Assembly (NCBI GenBank): GCA_009773645.1 | Contig: WSYB01000020.1 | Span: forward strand, 1-64,000 | Direction: 5' to 3' | DNA length: 64,000 bases | From: Geobacteraceae bacterium | GTDB taxonomy: Bacteria; Desulfobacterota; Desulfuromonadia; Geobacterales; Geobacteraceae | Shown here: positions 27,344 through 35,717 of the stretch, one piece after another | Position numbering within the stretch: the first letter of the stretch is position 1 | How the letters are laid out: each line of letters begins with the position of its first letter | The notes under the pieces: generated by a model | What the model saw: the letters and a program-made list of their open reading frames with translations, nothing else | Database searches by the model: none | Told to the model about the DNA's origin: nothing | Program-made: the position numbers and the translations under genes

Positions 27344-27754
27344 CTACTTTTCCGGCAGTGCCGACGCAATTTCGTCGAGAATCCCGTTGACGAAGGCAGG
27401 GGATTCCTCGGTGCCGAACTTCTTTGCCACCTCGATGGCCTCATTCATAGTCACATTCTTCGGAATGTCGTCCCGAAAGAGGAGCTCGCAGACAGCCAGC
27501 CTGAGGATGTTCAGATCTACCTTTCCCATGCGAGAAATCGCCCAGTTCTTGGATTTTTCCTCGATACTTTTATCTATTGCCTCGCGGTTGGCGACCACCC
27601 CTGCGACCAGCTCTTCCGCAAAAGCACGCGCACCGGCACTGGCCCTGACGTTTTCCTTCAAAAGCTGCAAGGCCGCCCGCATCTCCGTCGGGTTCAGGTC
27701 CATGGAATAAAGAGCCTGAAGCGCCAGTTCACGCCCTTCTCTGCGAACTCCCAC
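27344..27754 (-). CDS. nusB: Transcription antitermination factor NusB
   Basis: NusB, with NusE, binds boxA of rRNA transcripts to prevent early termination. The 136-residue all-helical protein shows [16 protein letters not shown] near the N-terminus, [15 protein letters not shown] in the middle, and the C-terminal [19 protein letters not shown] block. Translation starts with GTG at 27754, which overlaps the ribH stop by one base. That start suits translational coupling and gives the family N-terminus. It lies at the end of the riboflavin run, a common arrangement. Confidence 0.95.
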   Translation of the reverse strand: MGVRREGRELALQALYSMDLNPTEMRAALQLLKENVRASAGARAFAEELVAGVVANREAIDKSIEEKSKNWAISRMGKVDLNILRLAVCELLFRDDIPKNVTMNEAIEVAKKFGTEESPAFVNGILDEIASALPEK

Positions 27755-28221
27755 TATTTAAGCCCCTTGAACAGATTGGCGGTCTCGATGGCAGTCATGG
27801 CGGCCTCAAACCCCTTATTGCCCGCCTTTGTGCCGGCCCTTTCAATGGCCTGTTCGATGCTGTCGGTGGTAAGGACCCCAAATGCAACAGGAATCCCGGT
27901 ATCCAGGGAAACATGGGCAATCCCCTTGGCAACCTCGGCGGCAACATAATCGAAATGCGGGGTGGAGCCGCGGATCACCGCACCAAGGCAGATCAGGGCG
28001 TCATACTTTGCCGTTGCCGCCATCTTGCTGGCGGCCAGCGGTATCTCGAACGATCCCGGAACCCGGGCAACATCGATGTTCTTATCCTCGGCCCCATGGC
28101 GGAGAAGGGCGTCAAGCGCCCCTTCCAGGAGGCGCTCGGAAATAAAGCTGTTAAAACGTCCGACTACGATGCCGAACTTCAACCCCTTGGCGTCCAGCTT
28201 ACCCTCGATGAATTTAGGCAT
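27754..28221 (-). CDS. ribH: 6,7-dimethyl-8-ribityllumazine synthase
   Basis: Condenses a ribitylamino-uracil with dihydroxybutanone phosphate to the lumazine precursor of riboflavin, assembling into large shells in the family. The 155-residue product has [17 protein letters not shown] near residue 18, the phosphate-binding [14 protein letters not shown] and [26 protein letters not shown] precedes the start at 28221; the longer frame adds a non-family N-terminus. It is followed directly by nusB and preceded by ribBA. Confidence 0.96.
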   Translation of the reverse strand: MPKFIEGKLDAKGLKFGIVVGRFNSFISERLLEGALDALLRHGAEDKNIDVARVPGSFEIPLAASKMAATAKYDALICLGAVIRGSTPHFDYVAAEVAKGIAHVSLDTGIPVAFGVLTTDSIEQAIERAGTKAGNKGFEAAMTAIETANLFKGLK

Positions 28222-28250
28222 ATGTTCCTCCTCAACTAAATGCAATTTCG

Positions 28251-28313
28251 GTGAAGAGTGAAACGTAAAGGGTGAACAAAGGCCTTTTTCACCTTTCACC
28301 TTTCACTCTTCAC
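28251..28313. repeat. Near-perfect stem-loop at the ribBA stop codon
   Basis: The 26-base left arm (28251-28276, beginning GTGAAGAGTGAAACGTAAAG) and the right arm (28288-28313) pair with only three mismatches around an 11-base loop. Both arms are built from GTGAA-type units. The right arm ends at the ribBA stop codon (28313-28315). The stem could slow exonucleases or act as a processing site within the riboflavin transcript. Confidence 0.85.
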
Positions 28314-29518
28314 TATATGTTTTCCAATAAGTGCCCCAGCTTCTCCCTCTTGGTCTTCAGATACCCGATGTTGGTCTTGGAAGGCTCCGCCTCGATGGGG
28401 ACCCGTTCCACGATATTGATGCCGTAACCTTCCAGCCCGATGATCTTTTTCGGATTGTTGGTCATGAGGCGGATGTTCTTCACCCCCAAATTGACCAGTA
28501 TCTGCGCGCCGATGCCGTAATCGCGCAGGTCGGCCTTGAAACCGAGCTCCAGGTTGGCTTCAACGGTGTCTTTCCCCTGGTCCTGCAGGCCATAGGCCTT
28601 AAGTTTATTGATAAGACCGATGCCGCGCCCTTCCTGGCGCATGTAGAGGACAACCCCTTTCCCTTCGGCATCGATAATTTCCATGGCACGGTGGAGCTGG
28701 TCGGCGCAGTCACAACGTGTACTGCCGAAGACGTCGCCGGTAAGGCATTCGGAATGGACCCGCACAAGCACCGGCTCGTCACCCTTTATTTCTCCCTTGA
28801 CCAGGGCGAGATGCTCCAGGTTATCCACGTCATTTTCAAAGGCAATGGCCCGGAAGTCGCCGCCGTAACTGGTCGGCAGACGAACATCAGCCGCGCGGCG
28901 CACCAGCAGTTCGTGCTTCAACCGGTAGGCCACCAGATCCGCAATGGTGCAGATTTTGAGACCATGCTCTTTCGCAAACTTCTTCAACTGCGGCATGCGG
29001 GCCATGGTGCCGTCATCGTTCATGACTTCACAGATCACCCCGGCGGGCTTGAGCCCCGCAAGCTTCGCCAGATCAACCGACCCCTCGGTCTGTCCGGCTC
29101 GCACCAGCACCCCCCCCGTTCTCGCCCGCAGAGGGAAAATGTGGCCCGGACGGGCCAGGTCCTCCGGCTTGCAGTTATCCGCCACGGCGGTAAGGATGGT
29201 GTGAGCACGGTCGGCGGCGGAAATCCCCGTAGTCACCCCTTTTTTCGCCTCAATGGAAACGGTAAATGCAGTGCCGAAGGATGAGGTGTTGCTGGAAACC
29301 ATCAGCGGCAAACGGAGCTGGTCGCACTTCTCGGCGGTCAAGGTGAGACAGATGAGGCCGCGTCCGTACCTGGCCATGAAATTGATCGCCTCGGGAGTCA
29401 CCATCTCCGCGGCCATGGTCAGGTCTCCCTCGTTTTCCCGGTCCTCGTCATCAACCAGGATGATCATCTTTCCTTGTCGTATATCCTCAATGGCATCTTC
29501 TATCTTTGCTACCGGCAT
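28313..29518 (-). CDS. ribBA: Bifunctional dihydroxybutanone phosphate synthase/GTP cyclohydrolase II
   Basis: Makes both starting precursors of riboflavin. The N-domain (about 1-205) holds the RibB motif [17 protein letters not shown] and the dihydroxybutanone region [16 protein letters not shown]. The C-domain (about 210-400) holds the GTP cyclohydrolase II zinc site with [17 protein letters not shown], and [18 protein letters not shown]. Length (401 residues) is normal. The start at 29518 follows GAGGATAGCTCA. It belongs to a ribE/ribD-ribBA-ribH run, with stem-loops between the genes. Confidence 0.97.
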   Translation of the reverse strand: MPVAKIEDAIEDIRQGKMIILVDDEDRENEGDLTMAAEMVTPEAINFMARYGRGLICLTLTAEKCDQLRLPLMVSSNTSSFGTAFTVSIEAKKGVTTGISAADRAHTILTAVADNCKPEDLARPGHIFPLRARTGGVLVRAGQTEGSVDLAKLAGLKPAGVICEVMNDDGTMARMPQLKKFAKEHGLKICTIADLVAYRLKHELLVRRAADVRLPTSYGGDFRAIAFENDVDNLEHLALVKGEIKGDEPVLVRVHSECLTGDVFGSTRCDCADQLHRAMEIIDAEGKGVVLYMRQEGRGIGLINKLKAYGLQDQGKDTVEANLELGFKADLRDYGIGAQILVNLGVKNIRLMTNNPKKIIGLEGYGINIVERVPIEAEPSKTNIGYLKTKREKLGHLLENI

Positions 29519-29569
29519 TGAGCTATCCTCACTGGTAAACTTACGATCGAGTACATCCCTTATTCAGTT

Positions 29570-29597
29570 GTTCACCGTTCACTATTCACTGTTCACG
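29570..29597. repeat. Four tandem 7-base units before ribBA
   Basis: GTTCACC, GTTCACT, ATTCACT and GTTCACG are arranged head to tail between ribE and ribBA, followed by a T tract. It resembles one arm of the hairpins seen elsewhere; no clear second arm is present. Confidence 0.6.
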
Positions 29598-29608
29598 GTT
29601 TTTTTATC

Positions 29609-30256
29609 TCACAGAAAGCCGTTTTTGGCAAGCAGTTCCAAGGTTACTCCTTCGTCTCTTCCCTCACTGCGCCTCACCAGGAGGCGCTCCACATATTTCC
29701 CGAGGATGTCGGTTTCTATATTCACCTCATCCCCTGCTCTCTTGTGGTTCAGGGTGGTTTTGGCTGCCGTATGGGGAATGACGTTCACGGAAAAGCCGTC
29801 CACCGCCACGGTATTGACCGTAAGGCTTATGCCGTCGATTGCCACCGAACCCTTCGCCACCACATACCTGGCAAACTCGCGTGGGAGCCCGAAAGAAAAG
29901 ACGACGTTGCCGGAAATGGTTCGCCTCTCGGTAACCGATGCTATGCAGTCCACGTGACCCGAGACGATGTGCCCGCCGAGACGGTCCGAAAGGCGCAGGG
30001 CGCGCTCAAGGTTCACCGGCGCCCCCGCCCTGAATCCTTTGAACGCCGACCGCTCCAAGGTCTCCGGCGAGACATCGAAGGTGAACGTACCACCACCCTT
30101 CCCCACCACGGTGAGGCAGATGCCGTTCACGGCGATGGAATCCCCCGGGCGGATTTCTTCCTGGGGAAGGTCGGCAGCCACCGTAAGAGTTGCCGCGGCG
30201 CCCGACCTTTCGATGTCCAGCACCTTTCCCATCACTTCTATCAAACCTGTGAACAT
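29609..30256 (-). CDS. ribE: Riboflavin synthase, alpha chain
   Basis: Converts two lumazine molecules to riboflavin and a recycled precursor. The 215-residue protein begins with the family signature MFTGLIE and has the two tandem lumazine-binding barrels (about 1-95 and 97-190). Motifs include [13 protein letters not shown] and [13 protein letters not shown], one in each half. GGAGGCGGC precedes the ATG, and the start overlaps the ribD stop by 16 bases, indicating coupled translation. Confidence 0.96.
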   Translation of the reverse strand: MFTGLIEVMGKVLDIERSGAAATLTVAADLPQEEIRPGDSIAVNGICLTVVGKGGGTFTFDVSPETLERSAFKGFRAGAPVNLERALRLSDRLGGHIVSGHVDCIASVTERRTISGNVVFSFGLPREFARYVVAKGSVAIDGISLTVNTVAVDGFSVNVIPHTAAKTTLNHKRAGDEVNIETDILGKYVERLLVRRSEGRDEGVTLELLAKNGFL

Positions 30257-31347
30257 GCCGCCTCCGGATATCCCTGGAGCAGGATATCGTCACCAAACCT
30301 TCGTATATCAATGTGCGCGAGCCTCACGGCGTCAGCCATCCGTTCGACGCCGCTCCCGGCGAAGAGACCGATCCCTTCCCCCCCCACCAGTTTCGGCGCG
30401 TAAAACAGCAGGAACTTGTCGATCAATCCGAGCCTTAAGGCCTCACCGGCCAGGGTGCGCCCCCCCTCCAGGAGCACCGACTGCACCCCCATCCGGCCCA
30501 GCCGGCCAAACAGGTCCCAGAGGTCCACCCGGCCGGCCCGTTCCCGGCAACGGATGACCTCTGCGCCGGTGGCGCGGACCCTGGCCGCTTTGTCGTCATC
30601 ATCGGAAATGGTGGCGACAACGGTTCTGGCTGGAGAGCTCAGGTGGAGAACCTGGGCGTTCATGGGTATTTTCAGGGAGGAATCGACAACAACCCTGAGC
30701 GGGTCCCTCCCCCCGGCAACGCGGGAGTTCAGCTGAGGATCGTCGGCCATGACGGTCCCGACCCCCACCATCACCGCATCAGCCATTGCTCGAAGATTGT
30801 GTACATATCTCCTTGATTTATCGCTGGTAATCCACTTTGAGTCGCCGGTCTCGGTCGCGGTTTTTCCGTCCAGGGTCATGGCGCTCTTGAGAATCACAAA
30901 GGGGAGGCCGGTGGTGACGTGCTTTATGAAAGGTTCGTTCAAAAGACGGCATTCGGCCTCAAGGATGCCCGACACCGCTTCGATTCCCGCCGCACGCAGC
31001 ATCTCCACCCCCCTCCCCTTCACCTTGGGATTCGGGTCGATCATGCCGATAAAGACCCTGGCCACCCCGGCCTCGATCAGTGCCTCGGCGCACGGCGGCG
31101 TGCGGCCTGTGTGGGCACAGGGCTCAAGGGTAACGTAGACATCGGCATTCCCGGCCATTTCTCCCGCCTGGCGCAGGGCATGCACCTCGGCATGGGGGGT
31201 GCCGGCCTTTTTATGCCACCCTTCCCCCACAACAGCCTCATTCCTGACGATCACGCAGCCGACCGCAGGGTTCGGTGCAGTCCTGCCAATCCCCCTGCGG
31301 GCCAGGGCCACGGCCCGCCGCATCATTTTTTCGTGAATATCCATCAT
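30241..31347 (-). CDS. ribD: Riboflavin biosynthesis protein RibD (deaminase/reductase)
   Basis: Performs the deamination and ribose reduction steps that follow GTP cyclohydrolase II. The 368-residue protein has an N-terminal zinc deaminase (about 1-145) with HAEVHAL and PCAHTGRTPPCAEAL, and a C-terminal NADPH reductase (about 150-365) with KSAMTLDGKTATETGDSKWI. Two adjacent ATGs (31347, 31344) precede DIHEKMMRRAV. A ribosome site is weak. The longer frame would extend into the stem-loop repeat and is not family-like. Confidence 0.95.
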   Translation of the reverse strand: MMDIHEKMMRRAVALARRGIGRTAPNPAVGCVIVRNEAVVGEGWHKKAGTPHAEVHALRQAGEMAGNADVYVTLEPCAHTGRTPPCAEALIEAGVARVFIGMIDPNPKVKGRGVEMLRAAGIEAVSGILEAECRLLNEPFIKHVTTGLPFVILKSAMTLDGKTATETGDSKWITSDKSRRYVHNLRAMADAVMVGVGTVMADDPQLNSRVAGGRDPLRVVVDSSLKIPMNAQVLHLSSPARTVVATISDDDDKAARVRATGAEVIRCRERAGRVDLWDLFGRLGRMGVQSVLLEGGRTLAGEALRLGLIDKFLLFYAPKLVGGEGIGLFAGSGVERMADAVRLAHIDIRRFGDDILLQGYPEAACSQV

Positions 31348-31350
31348 ATC

Positions 31351-31435
31351 CGGGAAGCGGGAAGCGGGAAGCGGGAAGCGGGAAGTTCGCCGCCGTTTTT
31401 GCGGTTCCCGAATCCCGGTTTCCGAATCCCGAGTC
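31351..31435. repeat. Five perfect CGGGAAG units facing CGAATCC units
   Basis: CGGGAAG occurs five times without error at 31351-31385. The opposite arm, at about 31405-31435, carries the CCCGAATCC/CGGTTTCCG type units. The arms pair imperfectly, and the right arm abuts the nrdR stop. It lies between ribD and nrdR. Confidence 0.8.
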
Positions 31436-31886
31436 ATTTTTTCAGCAGGTCCTGCAACTCCGCCATAAACTCGTTGATATCCTTGAAGGAACGATACACC
31501 GAGGCGAAACGGACATAGGCGACCTGGTCGACCGCGTGCAGTTCATTCATCACCCATTCACCGATGGTCGTGCTCGGTACCTCCCGTTCCGCACCCTCCT
31601 GCAGCCGGAGTTCCAGCCGGTCAACCAGCCGCTCGATGGTCTCTATGGAGACAGGACGCTTCTCGCACGCCTTCTGAATCCCGGCAATCACCTTCATCCT
31701 GTCGAACGGCTCGCGGCGGCCGTCTTTTTTGAGCACCAGCGGCAGTATCTCCTCCACCCGCTCATGGGTGGTGAAGCGTTTGCCACACGACTCGCACTCC
31801 CTGCGGCGGCGGATGGTGGAACCGCCCTTGTCCGGCCTGGAATCGACCACCTTGCTATCGGGAAAGGAACAGAAGGGACATTTCAT
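31434..31886 (-). CDS. nrdR: Transcriptional repressor NrdR
   Basis: NrdR represses ribonucleotide reductase genes in response to nucleotide state. The 150-residue protein has an N-terminal zinc ribbon (CPFC at residues 3-6 and [12 protein letters not shown]) followed by an ATP-cone (about 50-135, [19 protein letters not shown]). It overlaps the end of the dCMP deaminase gene by four bases (ATGA), so the two are probably translated together. No ribonucleotide reductase lies in the window. Confidence 0.97.
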   Translation of the reverse strand: MKCPFCSFPDSKVVDSRPDKGGSTIRRRRECESCGKRFTTHERVEEILPLVLKKDGRREPFDRMKVIAGIQKACEKRPVSIETIERLVDRLELRLQEGAEREVPSTTIGEWVMNELHAVDQVAYVRFASVYRSFKDINEFMAELQDLLKK

Positions 31887-32353
31887 GGCGACTCTCCGAC
31901 CTGCGTTGTTCCTGTAAACTTCTCCACCCGAACTCCGGACTCCTGTACCATCTCCGCGGCCAGTTGGTCGGCATACCCTTCCTCATAGACGATGCGGCTG
32001 ATGCCGGCGTTTATGATCATCTTTGCGCAGATTACGCACGGCATGGTGGTACAGTAGAGAGTTGAACCGTCGATGTTCGTCCCGTGCTTGGCGGCCTGGA
32101 TGATGGCGTTCTGTTCTGCATGGAGACCGCGGCAGAGTTCGTGGCGCTCACCGGAGGGAATTCGCATCTTTTCCCTGAGACACCCCACATCAAGACAGTG
32201 GGCCACGCCTGACGGGGCGCCATTGTACCCGGTCGCCAGGATATTCTTGTCCTTTACCAGCACTGCCCCCACCTGTCTGCGCAGGCAAGTGGAACGCTTT
32301 GCCACCAGGTGGGTTATCTCCATAAAGTATTCATCCCAGCCGGGACGGGTCAT
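31883..32353 (-). CDS. Deoxycytidylate deaminase (ComEB-type)
   Basis: A zinc-dependent deaminase that converts dCMP to dUMP, feeding thymidylate synthesis. The 156-residue product has the ligands HAEQNAI (HxE) and PCVICAKMI (PCxxC), preceded by [20 protein letters not shown] and TGYNGAPSG. It overlaps nrdR by four bases, which fits a shared role in deoxynucleotide control. An alternative name is ComEB, from the competence operon of Bacillus. Confidence 0.93.
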   Translation of the reverse strand: MTRPGWDEYFMEITHLVAKRSTCLRRQVGAVLVKDKNILATGYNGAPSGVAHCLDVGCLREKMRIPSGERHELCRGLHAEQNAIIQAAKHGTNIDGSTLYCTTMPCVICAKMIINAGISRIVYEEGYADQLAAEMVQESGVRVEKFTGTTQVGESP

Positions 32354-32432
32354 AGGGGCTCTCCATGAGACAAATTCGCTTCAAAATACCCTATAACCCC
32401 TGAAAGGTCAAGAATATAGGGAAGTTAACAAA

Positions 32433-32759
32433 TCACTCTTCAGTGGGCGAACGCGACCGTTTCTTCTCTGCAGCCCGTCTCTTGTCGGCCAGCCGCCTCT
32501 CCTTCTCCCCTTTCGGGACCCTGGTGGGGACCCTTTTTCTGACCTTGCGCTCCCTTCTCTTCAGGGCATCCTCGAGCCTTTTCATGGCAACCTCACGGTT
32601 TCGGGCCTGGGAACGGTTCTCCGACGCCTGAACCACTATGCCGGTCGGGAGATGGCGGATCCGCACCGCCGAATCGGTCACATTACGGTGTTGCCCGCCC
32701 GGCCCGGAAGCGCGGTAAAACTCGATCTTTATGTCGGATTCCTTGATTTCAATGGACAT
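32433..32759 (-). CDS. Release-factor-like ribosome rescue protein (ArfB/YaeJ type)
   Basis: A 108-residue protein with the GGQ motif of peptidyl-tRNA hydrolysis in [20 protein letters not shown] and a strongly basic tail ([17 protein letters not shown], then a run ending KKRSRS). This is the pattern of ArfB, which enters the empty mRNA channel of stalled ribosomes with its tail and frees the nascent chain. It lacks the codon-recognition domain of true release factors. Some relatives are annotated only as release-factor-like, so rescue activity is inferred. AGGTGATCC precedes the ATG. Confidence 0.82.
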   Translation of the reverse strand: MSIEIKESDIKIEFYRASGPGGQHRNVTDSAVRIRHLPTGIVVQASENRSQARNREVAMKRLEDALKRRERKVRKRVPTRVPKGEKERRLADKRRAAEKKRSRSPTEE

Positions 32760-32862
32760 GGATCACCTGATTGCAGCGTGTGCCTCTTAAGCCGCACTAT
32801 AACGGACTATGACAAAAAAAGTTTTACCCTCAATCCCATAAACCTGGAAAAAGCATTTTGAA

Positions 32863-33004
32863 CACGGATCAAATCTGATTTATACGGATTTTCACGGATT
32901 TAAACCACTGAGAGCATTAACCCAAAAGGTTATGGTAGTAACCCGGTTTATCTACTTGAATTATCAGTTTTAATCCGCTTTTTCCGTGTTAATCCGTGTC
33001 CAAT
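32863..33004. repeat. Inverted CACGGATT units
   Basis: The left side (ACACGGATCAAATCTG... to CACGGATTT) and right side (TTAATCCGCTTTTTCCGTG... to ATCCGTGTCC) are complementary and built from CACGGATT-type units. It occupies most of the 395-base gap before the HD-domain gene; the other part of the gap is the next repeat. No promoter was identified. Confidence 0.6.
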
Positions 33005-33027
33005 TGCCGTTTTTGATAAAACTCAAT

Positions 33028-33095
33028 TAATGCAAAGACGCAGAGGAGATGAGAATTACCAGTTATCCCTTTGCGCCTGGTTTGCGTTAAAAAAT
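33028..33095. repeat. Inverted GCAAAGACGC units
   Basis: TTAATGCAAAGACGCAGAGG on the left pairs with CTTTGCGCC...GCGTTAA on the right, with a few mismatches. Confidence 0.5.
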
Positions 33096-33154
33096 GACTT
33101 TGTTTTGGGTTTTGTTCTGTATAATAATAGCGGCAAACCCCCGCGAGGTAAACC

Positions 33155-33721
33155 ATGAATGCTGTCGCACTGCTGGAAAAGCACTTTGCCAGCCGGAAGG
33201 CCTTCGAGATCGTTCTGGAGCACAGCCGGAGGGTGGCCGATAAAGCGCTGAAGATTGCCGGCGGGATCAGGGCACCGCTGGACCTGAAGTTTATCGAGGA
33301 GGCAGCCCTCCTCCATGACATCGGGGTTTCACGGATTCACGCGCCGCAGCTCGACTGCCACGGCAGCGCGCCGTATATCCGCCATGGGGTGCTGGGGCGG
33401 GAAATCCTCGACGCCGAGGGTTTTATTGCCCATGGATTGGTCTGCGAACGGCATATCGGCGTGGGATTGACCGTGGAGGACATAATCCGGCAAAAGCTGC
33501 CGCTCCCCCACAGAGAGATGAGGCCGCTCACCATGGAGGAGAGAATCGTCAGCTTTGCCGACCTGTATTACTCAAAAACGCCGGGGCGCCTTGGCGAGGA
33601 AAAGGCGCCCGCAGAGGTCATGGAGGGGTTACGGAAGTTCGGCGCGCACAAGGCATCCATATTCAGGGAGTGGCTACGGGAACTGAACCCCGTCCTGCCT
33701 CAGGGAATCGATGACCTTTAG
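33155..33721 (+). CDS. HD-domain phosphohydrolase
   Basis: A 188-residue HD protein. The metal-binding motif is ALLHDIGVSRI (His-Asp, about residue 52). Upstream H in LEHSRRVADKAL and downstream HGVLGREILDAEGF and SFADLYYSKTPGR complete the helical HD fold. These enzymes hydrolyse nucleotide or cyclic-nucleotide phosphates; substrate is unknown, and no GAF, PAS or EAL partner is fused. GAGGTAAACC precedes the ATG. The gene stands alone on the plus strand and ends in a terminator. Confidence 0.85.
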   Translation: MNAVALLEKHFASRKAFEIVLEHSRRVADKALKIAGGIRAPLDLKFIEEAALLHDIGVSRIHAPQLDCHGSAPYIRHGVLGREILDAEGFIAHGLVCERHIGVGLTVEDIIRQKLPLPHREMRPLTMEERIVSFADLYYSKTPGRLGEEKAPAEVMEGLRKFGAHKASIFREWLRELNPVLPQGIDDL

Positions 33722-33732
33722 AGCCCTTATCT

Positions 33733-33767
33733 AAAAAGGGACAGCGGAAAAACCGCCATCCCTTTTC
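33733..33767. terminator. Symmetrical terminator hairpin
   Basis: AAAAGGGA...GCGG pairs with CCGC...TCCCTTTT around an A-rich loop. A/T tracts on both sides allow it to stop transcripts from the HD gene and from the opposite hisG gene. Confidence 0.7.
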
Positions 33768-33795
33768 AGATCGGCAAGATGCAGACCGGAGTTGT

Positions 33796-34671
33796 TTATA
33801 TAATTTTATTCAGAGGATACTCGATAATCCCTTCCGCCCCGAGTTTCATGAGTTCGGGCACGATTCTCCGCACCTCCTTCTCGTTGAGCACGCTTTCGAT
33901 GGAAACCCAGTCCGAGTTGTAGAGATGGGCAACGGTGGGGTTGTTAAGGCTCGGAAGGATTCTCGTGATTGCCTCCACCTTGTCGTTGGGGGCGTTAAGC
34001 TTGAGACCCACCATCCCTTCGGCGGCCAGGGCCGACTTGAGGAGGGTGGCGATGGTCTCGATCTTTTCCCGCTTCCACGGGTCGTCCCATGCTTGTTTAT
34101 TGGCCACCATGACCGGCACCGACTGCATAAGGTCGCAGACGATCCGCAGGTTGTTGGCCCGGATGGTGGAGCCGGTTTCGGTCACCTCGACAACGGCGTC
34201 GCACAGTCCGTCCACCACCTTCGCCTCAGTGGCTCCCCAGGAAAACTCAACGCTGACCGGGATGTTCCGATCGGCAAAGTAACGCTTGGTGAAGCCGACC
34301 AGTTCGGTGGAGATGGTGCAGCCGGCCAGATCTTCCGGCTTCTGCACGGTGGAGTCCTGGGCCACAACCAGCACCCAGCGGACAGGCCGGCGGGATACCT
34401 TGGAATAGACCATTTCGCATACCTCAACCACGTCCGATTCGTTTTCCCGAACCCAGTCGCGGCCGGCGATGCCGACGTCGATAGTGCCCCTTTCCACGTA
34501 CTTTCCCATCTCCTGAGGGCGGATCAGCTTGCAATGCATCTCTTCATCGTCCACGCCGGGAAAATAGCTCCGGGAGGAAATGGCGATGTTCCACCCGGCC
34601 TGCTTGAAAAGGCCGACTGTCGCATCTTCCAGGCTCCCTTTGGGGATGCCGAATTTGAGAAGGTTTGTCAT
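33796..34671 (-). CDS. hisG: ATP phosphoribosyltransferase, long form
   Basis: First step of histidine synthesis: joins ATP and PRPP. The 291-residue length is that of the long form, with a catalytic pair of domains (about 1-215, starting [15 protein letters not shown], with the PRPP site [13 protein letters not shown]) and a C-terminal regulatory ferredoxin-like domain (about 220-290) that binds histidine. No HisZ is therefore needed. The start at 34671 is shown by a four-base ATGA overlap with hisI. The longer frame upstream is a read-through of hisI in another frame. Confidence 0.96.
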   Translation of the reverse strand: MTNLLKFGIPKGSLEDATVGLFKQAGWNIAISSRSYFPGVDDEEMHCKLIRPQEMGKYVERGTIDVGIAGRDWVRENESDVVEVCEMVYSKVSRRPVRWVLVVAQDSTVQKPEDLAGCTISTELVGFTKRYFADRNIPVSVEFSWGATEAKVVDGLCDAVVEVTETGSTIRANNLRIVCDLMQSVPVMVANKQAWDDPWKREKIETIATLLKSALAAEGMVGLKLNAPNDKVEAITRILPSLNNPTVAHLYNSDWVSIESVLNEKEVRRIVPELMKLGAEGIIEYPLNKII

Positions 34672-35045
34672 TTTTTGTATACCTCCGCCGGATCGAAGAG
34701 CGGGTTTGAGTGCTCCACCCATTCCCCGTTCTCCCACTTCACGTAAAAACAGCTCCTGTTGCCGGTGTGACAGGCGGCCGGGCCGTTCTGTTTTACCTTG
34801 ATGACTACCGTATCGGCGTCGCAATCGGTCAGGACTTCCTTTACCTCCTGGGTGTTGCCCGATTCCTCTCCCTTCATCCAGTACTTGTTCCTGCTGCGGC
34901 TGAAAAACCACGTTTTCCCGGTCTCCAGTGTAAGATTCAGCGTTTTTTCATCCATGAAAGCGACCATGAGGACGTCGTTGGTCTCAACGTCCTGAATAAC
35001 GGCGGGGATCAACCCGCCCATTTTCTGAAAGTCAAGTTTTATCAT
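34668..35045 (-). CDS. hisI: Phosphoribosyl-AMP cyclohydrolase
   Basis: Opens the purine ring of phosphoribosyl-AMP in histidine synthesis. The 125-residue monofunctional enzyme has the metal site in [17 protein letters not shown] and [13 protein letters not shown], and the [16 protein letters not shown] block. It lacks the HisE pyrophosphohydrolase domain, which must be encoded elsewhere. Overlap with hisG indicates co-translation. Confidence 0.96.
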   Translation of the reverse strand: MIKLDFQKMGGLIPAVIQDVETNDVLMVAFMDEKTLNLTLETGKTWFFSRSRNKYWMKGEESGNTQEVKEVLTDCDADTVVIKVKQNGPAACHTGNRSCFYVKWENGEWVEHSNPLFDPAEVYKK

Positions 35046-35717
35046 ATAGTTTTCCCTTTCACTCTCCTTTTAAGAAGTAAGTCCGTTCATTAATACACTG
35101 CGAAGCTTGAGGGTGTCAACAATTTATCCCTCACATCCCCATAACCGGCAAAAAGGCGATATTCAGCTTGTTGCCACTCCTCCTTTTCTGTTCGGCGACT
35201 CATTGTTCGACCATCGCATGCATTTTTTCCCTACCTTCCAAGATGCTTCAAAAAAAATATTTCATCAAATTTCCCGCACCCATTCGGCAAAATTCCATTT
35301 AAGTCGCGACAAATCAAGTCGATATTTACTTAAGCTTGGGATTATTGAATGACAACTAAGTTTACATACATGTACTAAAATTGAACAATTTGTGCAGTCT
35401 AAGAGCAAACAACAAATATATGTGTAAACGGGAAAACGCCCGATGTTTCAGCTGAAATTCATCTTGCCGACAAACAGAGAAGCCTCAAAAATAATCGAAT
35501 TGAAAAAGTGTCCCGATCTGCTTTCCACCGAAAAGTGCTATATGCGGTCATCCCTGGCGACAAAAGAGCGTGTAATGTTCCTTATGAACCATACACCTTC
35601 GTTTCGCTCTGTGCGGCGTTTAGAGCACATATTAACAAGGCTCAAATCAGGTACCGATAATGCATCTACGACTGTAATCCCTCAAAATATCGAGGAAAAA
35701 GCATCGGGAGGTGCACC
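35046..35717. other. 672-base intergenic region upstream of the cytochrome cluster
   Basis: An AT-richer stretch that carries leader and control DNA for hisI (leftward) and the secreted-protein operon (rightward). TTTAAGT (35298-35304) and ACTTAAG (35328-35334) form an inverted pair that could be an operator. A plus-strand frame of 93 codons (35443-35724) overlaps the next gene but lacks a ribosome site or family resemblance, so I do not call it. No cyclic-dinucleotide riboswitch core (GGGACGCAAAGC) is visible. Confidence 0.5.

Noticed and set aside
26511-27710. Plus-strand frame of 399 codons across hom and nusB
   Set aside because: It spans two recognised genes on the other strand and has no motif.
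31351-31385. Possible CRISPR array
   Set aside because: Units are 7 bases with no spacers; it is a simple tandem repeat.
31348-31440. FMN riboswitch upstream of the riboflavin genes
   Set aside because: No conserved RFN elements; the region is a repeat hairpin.
35046-35717. Cyclic-dinucleotide riboswitch before the cytochrome operon
   Set aside because: The conserved GEMM core sequence was looked for and not found.
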